A stretch of 64,000 nt of DNA, taken from the NCBI GenBank assembly GCA_964036045.1, contig OZ038392.1:30383087-30447086 (forward strand), given 5' to 3'. A program made the translations under genes and the position numbers. The stretch comes from Eutreptiella sp. 'Long Island Sound 2002' (Eukaryota; Euglenozoa; Euglenophyceae; Eutreptiales; Eutreptiaceae). Position 1 is the first letter of the stretch. Each line of letters opens with the position of its first letter. The notes beneath the pieces were generated by a model that worked only from the letters and a program-made list of their open reading frames with translations, searched no databases and was not told the DNA's origin. Positions 55,940-64,000 of the stretch are shown here, piece after piece.

Positions 55940-55995
55940 CTGCAAGTGCCGTGTCATTGGAGTTCTAACTGCAGACTTGGATCGAATACATTTAC

Positions 55996-56386
55996 CATGA
56001 ATCAGGACATATCGATGCATCAACTGTGGTCGCTTTGGCTGTGCGTCGGGATGGAATTGCCTGGGGGCAGAGTGGCACCACCTCTGCCGTGGGTCCGAAA
56101 AGGTAAAAAACACCCAAACAATGTCAAGGGTGGTGCTTTTTGTTGAATTTCCCAGTTTCAGCGGTCCCTCTCCATTAACATCGGGCGGTTTTCCTGGGGG
56201 CCTGGATGTGGACGCATGATCCTCCATTTGAAGGTGGAACGGCACGTTTTGGTGGTTCCTGGGAAGGGGAAAAGAAAGCCTCGCGGGCTCGCGTTCAAGA
56301 GGACAGTGCACCTGCAGGTAGACAAGGAATTCCGGAGGAGGGCCGTGCGAAGCGTTCTGTCGCACCGATGATGCAGGACACCCCAA
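55996..56386 (-). CDS. exon of the minus-strand gene (130 codons)
   Basis: Open for 130 codons from an acceptor (ccaaaggacag) to a strong donor, attcatg/gtaaat. It reads GPPPEFLVYLQVHCPLEREP, FPLPRNHQNVPFHLQMED and KSTTLDIVWVFFTFSDPRQR, ending QPKRPQLMHRYVLIH. A 56-nt intron separates it from the next exon, in phase. The opposite strand also has open, protein-like frames here with passable splice sites, so the strand choice rests on phase agreement with the 55814-55939 exon and on neighbouring minus-strand exons. Confidence 0.5.
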
Positions 56387-56654
56387 CTGTCCTTTGGCGG
56401 GTGGAAACACATCCGTTGGTAACGGGAGCTTTGACGCGTACCTTTCTCTTAAAAACAGACATGCAGCTGTCTCATCTTTTTGCCCCTTCCCGAATTCTAT
56501 TGCCTTCAGCAGTGCACCTCGAAGAGAGGTTGACAGTCAGCCAATCAGTCCCTGAGCCAGGCCAGCAGTCAGTCAGACAGAAACACACAGTTTGGGTTTG
56601 TCAGTGGCAGATGCGGCCCCAAGCAGTGGGGAGACGTTTCACTTCATATCAGGC

Positions 56655-56805
56655 AGTGGCCGAGCAGCAGTCGGCGGTTCGAACCCCAGTAGGGTGAGTT
56701 TTGGCGCCGCCGCCGCCGCCATCAGTCAGCCGACCAGGATTCGAACCGCCGACCAAAAACCTTTTATCGGCTGTGTTACCATTCGACCAGCAGTTATGTG
56801 TTAGC
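56655..56805. other. pair of inverted tRNA-like (B-box) segments around (GCC)n
   Basis: gtcggcggttcgaaccc on the plus strand and gtcggcggttcgaatcc on the minus strand face each other across a GCC repeat. Each resembles a tRNA T-loop / pol III B box, and ggccgagcagcag or tggtcgaatggtaac upstream resemble D-arm/A-box sequence. The T-stems do not pair and no full cloverleaf forms, so these are at best tRNA-derived SINE or pseudo-tRNA pieces. Repeated at 60710-60860. Confidence 0.3.
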
Positions 56806-57071
56806 AATGTGCTTCCCCACTGCTTGAAGCCTTCTGAGCGAAAACTTTTGACCCCCCCCCAGCCCCCCCAACCCACCCCCCCCCTCAAAAAAGTGATATC
56901 CAGTTTTAGGGGATAGAGGCCTCAGAATCCAAAAATCCATTGGGGGATGGTCTTATTGGGCAAAATAATGATTTTACAAGGGGTTGGACATCCAATATCA
57001 TGCCTTGGGGTATGCTACGCGAATGACCCCCAAAAAGGGGGGGGTATTCGACGCCGGCGCCTGCGCTTGAT

Positions 57072-57246
57072 CTAACAACCTCTCTTCGAGGTGATTTCAA
57101 GTTTATGGCTGTTTGCATGCTTGAGTGGCGCCGTGTGGATCAACACCGCCGTTACGAGGAATGTTTGCCCGGCGCATGCCCGGCCCCAAGTTTCTCCCCA
57201 CCAACCGAAAGCCCCGAAGTAGACCACAATAGACCGCAAACCTTCC
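57072..57246 (-). CDS. possible terminal exon, first copy
   Basis: From acceptor gtgccttgcag to TAG at 57072. The frame reads EGLRSIVVYFGAFGWWGETW then AGQTFLVTAVLIHTAPL. The plus strand also has an open frame here (FKFMAVCMLEWRRVDQ), so the strand is not certain. Identical at 61127-61301. Confidence 0.35.
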
Positions 57247-57604
57247 CTGCAAGGCACCTTGCAGAAGCCGAAATATGAGAATTCGAAAACACAAAATGTC
57301 ACTCCCACCACTTCCAACCACCACCCTTGCCATCATCATAAATTGGATGCAAAGGATGGGCCAGATTCTTAGACACGGCGAGAAGGGACTCCAGATTGTT
57401 TGGTGAGGGGGGGCAAAAACAGGCACGGGTGGGGAATGGTAAAAAAAAGATGCCCGGCGCGCTAATACACCCCCTTGACAGTGAGAGGGTCGGTGATAGG
57501 GGTATCCCCTTGCTTGTTTCCTGAGCCCGGCAGGGGCTCCGCCTCCTCCAACCTGGACCCCACTAGGAATCGGATCTCCGCCTTCAGGACCTCCACGGCT
57601 ACCG

Positions 57605-57804
57605 NNNNNNNNNNNNNNNNNNNNNNNNNNNNNNNNNNNNNNNNNNNNNNNNNNNNNNNNNNNNNNNNNNNNNNNNNNNNNNNNNNNNNNNNNNNNNNNN
57701 NNNNNNNNNNNNNNNNNNNNNNNNNNNNNNNNNNNNNNNNNNNNNNNNNNNNNNNNNNNNNNNNNNNNNNNNNNNNNNNNNNNNNNNNNNNNNNNNNNNN
57801 NNNN
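57605..57804. other. 200-N assembly gap between identical blocks
   Basis: Exactly 200 N. The 3855 bp left of it and the 3855 bp right of it appear identical, with the copies starting and ending at the gap edges. The true sequence most likely runs from 57604 straight to 61660. Confidence 0.98.
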
Positions 57805-58267
57805 GGGCAGGCGGGAGGTGCGCGCCCCCGGGCCCAAGGCCTAGGCTCCTGAAGACGCTTCCCTTCCTTCCTGGGCGACCTGAAAATTGCTCTGCGGGGG
57901 GGGGGGGGGGAGTGACATGGACGCCCGCCGAAGGAGGGGGGGGGTTGGAGAAATGGGGTTCCGTGTCGGGCCCTTTGTTTTGTGTAAGAACGGATGTTGG
58001 CGCCGAAGGCGCAGGAACACAAATTTTGGCCCGAAAAAGTTTTCCACCATTCCCCCCCCCCACATTTGACTAGTCAAAATGATCAGCGCGACGTGGGTAT
58101 CATTTTGAGCCATAGATGTTGGGTTGACCCCCTCCCCCCCCCCCGGACCGGCAGGTTGGGCACCCCCGCCCTGAACCCCCCCTCACCCGTCACGGCGGCC
58201 AAGGAGGGGGGGCAGGGGGTTGGGAAAATGGGCCTCCGTGTCACCCCCCCCCCCCCCCGCAGAGCAC

Positions 58268-58438
58268 TTTTCTTCCCGCCCTGATGCCGCTGCCCGACAG
58301 GGACCGAACTCAGGACTGGCGGATGAACAACAACGAATTTGCGGCGCGCAGTCAGCGCTCCCATCGAGAAGTTGCGGCTAGCCCAGTCAATATGTGTTGT
58401 TATGGCCTGGCACGGGTCCCGAAGGTCCGGGCGATGAG
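58268..58438 (-). CDS. second copy of exon 54213-54383
   Basis: Identical to 54213-54383; probably an assembly duplicate. Confidence 0.4.
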
Positions 58439-59187
58439 CTGAAACAGAATGGGCATGGGCCTCCGTGAAGCGGACGGTGCATTGCCCGCGCAACGTCGCT
58501 CCCGGTAAGGGTACACAAAATCAGGGCAAATTGGGGAAATCGGCCCCCGATTTGGAGGGGGGCACATGCAGGGATGCATTGGAAGGGGGTGAGCCCCCCC
58601 CCCCCCTCCAGGGCGCCCAGCCTATGCCCTGCCGCCGTCTCCCTGACGGCAAGTGCCAGGCTCAATGGCAATTGTAACCGACGGTAACCGCCCCCAACCG
58701 CTTTGGCAACCTCCTCCAACCGCCTAACCGCTGGGGGGGAGGAAAGGATGGGATGGCACTGGGTGCGGAGAAGTTGGATCGTTTGCAGATGTGTGAAAGC
58801 GGCTGCGGCAGATGGACGAACGGAGCTGCCGGCCAGTGTGGGGCGTGAGATCAGGCGGCATGGGATCAGGGGGGCAGTGGCCAGCCGTACGGATTGCATG
58901 GGTTGGGATGGGGGTGCCATTCTGATGACACCGTGGGCCATCCCAACCCATGGGGGTTAATGGGGGCCCCCACGGCTGCAACCATTCACTGCGATAAGGC
59001 GGGCCTTGGTTCATTGCCTCAGCACGGCAGTAAATGGGAAGGAGTAGCAGCCAAGGGTTTGCACAAGCGCCGAGGACGGAGCTTGTGGCTGACGGGTATG
59101 CAGCCGAGCAGTCTACACACGCAGCAACCAACCGCTATCTTGCACATCAAAACGACAGTTCATTACCCCTGGACCCACAAGGGCAAC

Positions 59188-59556
59188 AGGGCTTGCAATG
59201 AGGGAGGGGGGGGTCGATAGAGCCCCCTGGCTAGACCCCCCCCCTCCCCCAAAAAGGGCTCAATTCAGAAGAACCCCAAAATCCTACCGGGCCTGACCCC
59301 CGGGCCTCGGAGGTGACCCAGACCCAACAATCGGCAAAAAATGAAAATGAGATTTTGGAATCAGCGCGTCGAGGGGGTTCAGAAAAGTCATCATTTGCCA
59401 TATATTTGGTGAAAAAAAAAAAGACCAATTGTAATGCTCAAAAAAAATTCATAATAATTGATTAATGATGCCTTTCAACTGAGCCCTTTTCCCAAACCCC
59501 CGCCCCAGATTTTGGGGGCTCTATTGACCCCCCCCCCCCCCTCACTTGCAAGCCCG
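59188..59556. mobile_element. second copy of MITE 55133-55501
   Basis: Identical to the first copy, as part of the duplicated block; not an independent insertion. Confidence 0.75.
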
Positions 59557-59628
59557 ACATGCCCAAGAAGCGACATAGACGGATATGCCCCGTTGCGGGA
59601 TCAAGAAGGACCGGATTGTACGTCATAC

Positions 59629-59819
59629 CTCTTCTTGATCAGGCCTGTGAGCCTTTGCAGCTGCCGATCGCTGTAGAGCGGAGAGACTGTGAAGGTGTTG
59701 CGGTGCTCTTTGCCGTCGAAACGCCATTCGGTGATTGCATCGCGGGGCCGGAAATCCAAGTCCTGTGTGAGCGTGCAGGCCAGCCTGCAGTGGAAGGAGC
59801 CGCCATGGCCACCATAGCC
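59629..59819 (-). CDS. second copy of exon 55574-55764
   Basis: Identical to 55574-55764; probably an assembly duplicate. Confidence 0.5.
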
Positions 59820-59868
59820 CTGCAGTCAGAGCCACACCTATAAATATGTTGCCCCCCCCCCCCCCCAC

Positions 59869-59994
59869 TAATGAGCCGTTGCCTCTTGGGGACATCGATT
59901 AGAAGCTCGATAGAAAGTGCGTCACTCCAGAGTGGAGCCTCAGTGACATCCGGGCTCCGACAGTTCATTAACTGCGGGTGCCAATGGAGCATCT
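59869..59994 (-). CDS. second copy of exon 55814-55939
   Basis: Identical to 55814-55939; probably an assembly duplicate. Confidence 0.5.
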
Positions 59995-60050
59995 CTGCAA
60001 GTGCCGTGTCATTGGAGTTCTAACTGCAGACTTGGATCGAATACATTTAC

Positions 60051-60441
60051 CATGAATCAGGACATATCGATGCATCAACTGTGGTCGCTTTGGCTGTGCG
60101 TCGGGATGGAATTGCCTGGGGGCAGAGTGGCACCACCTCTGCCGTGGGTCCGAAAAGGTAAAAAACACCCAAACAATGTCAAGGGTGGTGCTTTTTGTTG
60201 AATTTCCCAGTTTCAGCGGTCCCTCTCCATTAACATCGGGCGGTTTTCCTGGGGGCCTGGATGTGGACGCATGATCCTCCATTTGAAGGTGGAACGGCAC
60301 GTTTTGGTGGTTCCTGGGAAGGGGAAAAGAAAGCCTCGCGGGCTCGCGTTCAAGAGGACAGTGCACCTGCAGGTAGACAAGGAATTCCGGAGGAGGGCCG
60401 TGCGAAGCGTTCTGTCGCACCGATGATGCAGGACACCCCAA
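60051..60441 (-). CDS. second copy of exon 55996-56386
   Basis: Identical to 55996-56386; probably an assembly duplicate. Confidence 0.45.
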
Positions 60442-60709
60442 CTGTCCTTTGGCGGGTGGAAACACATCCGTTGGTAACGGGAGCTTTGACGCGTACCTTT
60501 CTCTTAAAAACAGACATGCAGCTGTCTCATCTTTTTGCCCCTTCCCGAATTCTATTGCCTTCAGCAGTGCACCTCGAAGAGAGGTTGACAGTCAGCCAAT
60601 CAGTCCCTGAGCCAGGCCAGCAGTCAGTCAGACAGAAACACACAGTTTGGGTTTGTCAGTGGCAGATGCGGCCCCAAGCAGTGGGGAGACGTTTCACTTC
60701 ATATCAGGC

Positions 60710-60860
60710 AGTGGCCGAGCAGCAGTCGGCGGTTCGAACCCCAGTAGGGTGAGTTTTGGCGCCGCCGCCGCCGCCATCAGTCAGCCGACCAGGATTCGAA
60801 CCGCCGACCAAAAACCTTTTATCGGCTGTGTTACCATTCGACCAGCAGTTATGTGTTAGC
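60710..60860. other. second copy of the inverted tRNA-like pair
   Basis: Identical to 56655-56805. Confidence 0.3.
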
Positions 60861-61126
60861 AATGTGCTTCCCCACTGCTTGAAGCCTTCTGAGCGAAAAC
60901 TTTTGACCCCCCCCCAGCCCCCCCAACCCACCCCCCCCCTCAAAAAAGTGATATCCAGTTTTAGGGGATAGAGGCCTCAGAATCCAAAAATCCATTGGGG
61001 GATGGTCTTATTGGGCAAAATAATGATTTTACAAGGGGTTGGACATCCAATATCATGCCTTGGGGTATGCTACGCGAATGACCCCCAAAAAGGGGGGGGT
61101 ATTCGACGCCGGCGCCTGCGCTTGAT

Positions 61127-61301
61127 CTAACAACCTCTCTTCGAGGTGATTTCAAGTTTATGGCTGTTTGCATGCTTGAGTGGCGCCGTGTGGATCAACA
61201 CCGCCGTTACGAGGAATGTTTGCCCGGCGCATGCCCGGCCCCAAGTTTCTCCCCACCAACCGAAAGCCCCGAAGTAGACCACAATAGACCGCAAACCTTC
61301 C
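61127..61301 (-). CDS. possible terminal exon, second copy
   Basis: Identical to 57072-57246. In the intact right-hand context it lies 215 bp beyond the stop of the 61517-61768 frame on the same strand. An ATGA overlap on the plus strand (ATG at 61330, stop TGA at 61331) links two short plus-strand frames, which I regard as coincidence. Confidence 0.35.
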
Positions 61302-61516
61302 CTGCAAGGCACCTTGCAGAAGCCGAAATATGAGAATTCGAAAACACAAAATGTCACTCCCACCACTTCCAACCACCACCCTTGCCATCATCATAAATTG
61401 GATGCAAAGGATGGGCCAGATTCTTAGACACGGCGAGAAGGGACTCCAGATTGTTTGGTGAGGGGGGGCAAAAACAGGCACGGGTGGGGAATGGTAAAAA
61501 AAAGATGCCCGGCGCG

Positions 61517-61768
61517 CTAATACACCCCCTTGACAGTGAGAGGGTCGGTGATAGGGGTATCCCCTTGCTTGTTTCCTGAGCCCGGCAGGGGCTCCGCCTC
61601 CTCCAACCTGGACCCCACTAGGAATCGGATCTCCGCCTTCAGGACCTCCACGGCTACCGATATCCATGTCTCCGGGAAACCAAAACTTGAATTCCCCTCG
61701 ACCCGTTTCCAAGCCCCAAATAGCCCGCCTCCGAAGATGCACCGCGCGAAAGCCTTTGCGGGCCACAA
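61517..61768 (-). CDS. probable terminal exon, unknown protein
   Basis: The frame ends in TAG at 61517 with purine-first codons: ETWISVAVEVLKAEIRFLVG, then SRLEEAEPLPGSGNKQGD and a short tail. The 5' limit is unclear: there is no ATG, and candidate acceptors (tttcccggag near 61670, gggtcgag near 61695) are both acceptable. The first block copy contains only the part left of 57604, so the exon is complete only here. A second minus-strand frame overlaps its upstream part. Confidence 0.45.
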   Translation of the reverse strand: MWPAKAFARCIFGGGLFGAWKRVEGNSSFGFPETWISVAVEVLKAEIRFLVGSRLEEAEPLPGSGNKQGDTPITDPLTVKGVY

Positions 61769-62134
61769 GGCATCACAGCGGGCGGAATGCGGACTCCGGC
61801 TCCCACGCCGTCTCTGGCCCCGCTACAGCCGGCTATGGGTGTCCCCCCTTGCCCCTTCATTTCCCTGCTCCTCCACCCCTTCCTTTTTTGGGTTCCCAGT
61901 TCATCCTTTTCCGGTTCCGCCACTCCATCCTTTTCGTTTTCCTCCTTTCTCCTGCGGCAACTGCTGCAGGATACGGGGACAAAACACTTCGTGGAGGGTC
62001 ACGATCGGGCTCGGGACATCGCGGGCCTCCGCCCCTGTTGTGTCCGACACCGGAGGAGGGTGGGCACTGCCCGCCTGGGCATCGCATGTGCTTGAGTCCC
62101 ATCCACAACCCATGCACAACCTGTCGCCCACAAC

Positions 62135-62413
62135 CCGCCCATCGGACCCACTCTGCGCAGTTGTGATGCCAACTTTTGTTTTGCCGCTGTCGGCGCTGGG
62201 GCTGTTGAGGGTCCCCCGCTTCTCCTGCGCGTCGCCGCCGTTGCTGGCTGCCGCTGCTGCCCGCCTCTGTTGCTGCCGCCGCGCCGCCGCTTCTCTGTCT
62301 GTGTTGTCGCCGGTGGTGCTGCTTCTCGGCTCTTTTTCCTCCTGGTGGGCCCCGGCTTTGGGTGTGTGTTTGTCCTGTTGCTGTGGATGGTGTGAGCTGG
62401 TTTGTGGCTCACT
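62135..62413 (-). CDS. exon encoding a basic, disordered segment
   Basis: 279 nt from acceptor caacagctttctag (before 62413) to donor atgggcgg/gttgtg. The product is rich in Arg, Lys, Thr, Ala and Gln (TRRKKSREAAPPATTQ, EKRRRGGSNRGGQQRQ), then TAAKQKLASQLRRVG. The composition suggests a nucleic-acid-binding or nuclear disordered tail; that is inference. There is no start codon, so exons upstream are expected. Confidence 0.45.
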
Positions 62414-62439
62414 CTAGAAAGCTGTTGAATACATGAACG

Positions 62440-63030
62440 GAATCAGGAGAATAGGACTGAGAGGGTACGTTTGCCTGGCGCGCGCCCGGCACGCCCGGCA
62501 CCCCAATGAATGTTCCGACAATCTATCACAATGCTTTATCCCCAAACATCACCCCCTCCTCTAGCCCAGGAACCCTAAGCACAAGCACATTGTATGACTG
62601 TTGGCGATCAATCAAATTCCCATTTTTTCGCCCAACAAATGGGACGATCACATGCACCCTACCCTTGTAGGCCCCATCATGGCCACCCAACTCAAAAAAA
62701 AATCAAAGAATCCTCGTGTGTGTGATGGACCACTCAAGCGGCCACACTGAAGAGTGGGAGTCCTTAACCCCAACTCAAGGGCGCACGCCAAAGCGTGGGA
62801 AAACTTTGCCCGGCGTTCCCGCCGCGTGCCCGGCGCGCTAACGTACTCTCTCAATACAGGGGCGATGTGCCAAGCCAATGGGTCTTGCCTGGCCTGCCGC
62901 ACTGCCCAATTGGGGTCCCATCACACCCCTTCACCGCCCTTCGCCACCCTCAACAACCCGACCACCAGACCAGCCCTTTGCGGGAGCCATCATGCGAACT
63001 CGTACGCTCTCGTGGCGGGGGATGCACCGA
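62440..63030. other. no firm gene; repeated cccggcgcgctaa words
   Basis: cccggcgcgctaacgtac near 62830 recurs as cccggcgcgctaatacac near 61508 (and 57453), and gcgcgcccggcacgcccggc near 62480 is related. Otherwise small frames; this is probably the intron or 3' flank of the 63034-63255 gene. Confidence 0.35.
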
Positions 63031-63033
63031 TAC

Positions 63034-63255
63034 CTTCAGCAGGTTGACTGCGCTCTCCATGAATTCTTCACCACCGCTTTGGGTGAAGATGTCGTTCGTC
63101 AGCTCCCACTCCGCGCATTTCTCGTTGTCCCGGTGGTGCTGCAGCACGTCCTGCAGGCCGTAGATAAAAGGCCGGCAGCCCCATGAACCGCTCCACGTGC
63201 GGACGAACTCCTGCAAACAGTTCTGCACGCGATCGAAGTCGATTTCGTCGACGTA
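63034..63255 (-). CDS. internal exon, unknown conserved-looking protein
   Basis: The clearest exon in the window: 222 nt, 74 codons, phase 0 at both ends, between acceptor tacactgtccctag and donor ctgaag/gtatcg. It reads YVDEIDFDRVQNCLQEFVRT, WSGSWGCRPFIYGLQDVLQH and CAEWELTNDIFTQSGGEEFM, ending ESAVNLLK. It is amphipathic, helical-looking, with two Trp and balanced charge, clearly not low complexity. The intron upstream contains a short family-1 MITE at 63339-63529. I do not recognise the domain. Confidence 0.72.
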
Positions 63256-63338
63256 CTAGGGACAGTGTACGAGAAAGGGGGACGCGCAGGGCACACCACA
63301 CAGGGCTCGGAGGCAGGGCAGCCTGGGGGTGAGGGAGG

Positions 63339-63529
63339 CCGGGTCTTCGTTTGCTGGGGGGGGGGGGGGGGTCGATAGAGCCCTCCGACCGGATTCCCCC
63401 CCCCCAAAAAAAGGCTCAATTGATTAATAACTCATTAATGGTGCCTGTCAATTGAACGCTTTCCCCGAACCATCCCCCCGATTCTTGGGGGCTCTATTGA
63501 CCCTCCCCGCCCAACAAGTGAAAACCCGA
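63339..63529. mobile_element. MITE family 1, short copy
   Basis: About 190 bp, both ends present: left ccgggtcttcgtttgctg, G-run, gtcgatagagccctcc, C-run, aaaaaaaggctcaattga; right, read inverted, cgggttttcacttgttgg, gtcaatagagcccccaag, and tcaattgacaggc. The interior seen in the 370-bp copies is missing, so this is an internal-deletion derivative. Confidence 0.75.
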
Positions 63530-63900
63530 CATGCCTGACCCCTTGGGAGCGTGCAGGACACGTGGCTCTGGCGCCTGTTCGGTAGTCCAAGCAGCGCGGT
63601 CCGTGCCGCACGGACCGTGGGGGCAGAGCCGATGGCCCTGTGTGGAGCGTGTGCCCGAGGGGGCGGAAGGCCCCGCGCTGCAGCGTGCTGTCGCCCTCTG
63701 CCCCGCGCAGCCCGCCAAAACGGAACCTTGTGAACGCCGCGCGCGCAATGTAAGGGCACCCCCCCCCCCCCTGTGTGACATTCCGTCGGGTTGTTGCTCC
63801 TTTATGGGGCCCTGGACGGTCACCCGTTCTTCCCTTCGCATGTTGCGTCGGGGCGCTGCGTTCTGTCGGCCGCTGCGGCCGGTGCTCCTGCTGGTGTCGT
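63530..63900. other. GC-rich flank, possible upstream exon
   Basis: A minus-strand frame from about 63730 to 63535 (GSVLAGCAGQRATARCSA...) is open and GC-rich, with a weak acceptor. It could be the exon before the MITE-bearing intron, but coding pattern is not decisive. Confidence 0.25.
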
Positions 63901-63902
63901 TT

Positions 63903-64000
63903 CCGCGTTCGCGGAGCCCAGTCGTTGGTGTGCCGGGGCTGTGCGGGATGTGGCGGGTGCCATTTGCGCGTTCGCGGCGCCCAGTAGTTGGCGCACCAGG
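63903..64000. repeat. 63-bp tandem repeat at the right edge
   Basis: gcgttcgcggagcccagt at 63905 and gcgttcgcggcgcccagt at 63968 start two units 63 bp apart; the second runs off the window, so an array may continue. Confidence 0.6.

Larger units (their letters stand above)
53750..57604. repeat. 3855-bp block, first copy (flush with the N gap)
   Basis: Identical wherever I compared it with 57805-61659, at a constant offset of 4055. It ends at the last base before the gap. The sequence left of 53750 continues uniquely. See 57605-57804. Confidence 0.95.
57805..61659. repeat. 3855-bp block, second copy, probable false duplication
   Basis: Starts at the first base after the gap (matching 53750) and matches to 61659 (matching 57604). 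Contents at +4055: C/G-runs, exons, MITE and tRNA-like pair as in the first copy. No differences were noticed, including in homopolymer lengths. Confidence 0.95.

Noticed and set aside
61330-61482. ATGA stop-start overlap joining two plus-strand frames
   Set aside because: Looks like coupled reinitiation, but the second frame is only 43 codons and the minus strand is at least as protein-like.

Overview
This window is nuclear DNA from a microbial eukaryote, most likely a free-living alga or other protist with a large, repeat-rich, GC-leaning genome. The evidence is candidate exons bounded by GT...AG splice sites, a 192-bp satellite array, microsatellites, short inverted-repeat (MITE-like) elements, an F-box protein, and no operons or ribosome binding sites. 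I cannot name the species. There are no telomere repeats, rRNA genes, CRISPR arrays or secure tRNA genes.

Layout. 1-10.7 kb is about 56 copies of a 192-bp satellite with higher-order duplications; its very long open frames come from the period being a multiple of 3. 10.7-30 kb holds sparse genes, nearly all on the minus strand: an intronless F-box plus LamG-like protein (14421-15497), a 202-aa orphan (22141-22749), exon-like frames near 11.7, 19.3 and 21.7 kb, and a 747-aa protein with a CheR-type methyltransferase domain (26952-29195). A decayed retrotransposon RNase H tail lies at 30.1 kb. 30.8-33.3 kb contains two related small-domain genes, each enclosed by GC-rich terminal inverted repeats. 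33.3-40.1 kb is a tandem array with a 1646-bp period. 40.6-48.4 kb has spliced gene fragments on both strands, including a reading-phase-consistent 3' gene end at 42.9-43.5 kb, plus MITEs and a (TATGG)n tract. 48.7-52 kb is mostly simple or degenerate repeat. 52.4-63.3 kb is a minus-strand, multi-exon gene region.

A key caution: 53750-57604 and 57805-61659 appear identical (3855 bp, offset 4055) and both end exactly at a 200-N gap. This is what two overlapping contig ends look like when scaffolded without merging, so the second copy of those exons is probably not real.

The most interesting biology is (1) two paralogous small beta-domain genes carried inside separate inverted-repeat elements, (2) several MITE-like families with long G/C runs in or at their inverted repeats, some lying inside inferred introns, and (3) the eukaryotic CheR-like methyltransferase and the F-box/LamG fusion. 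Exon calls were read by eye from frame, splice sites and codon pattern, without homology searches, and most have no functional assignment.
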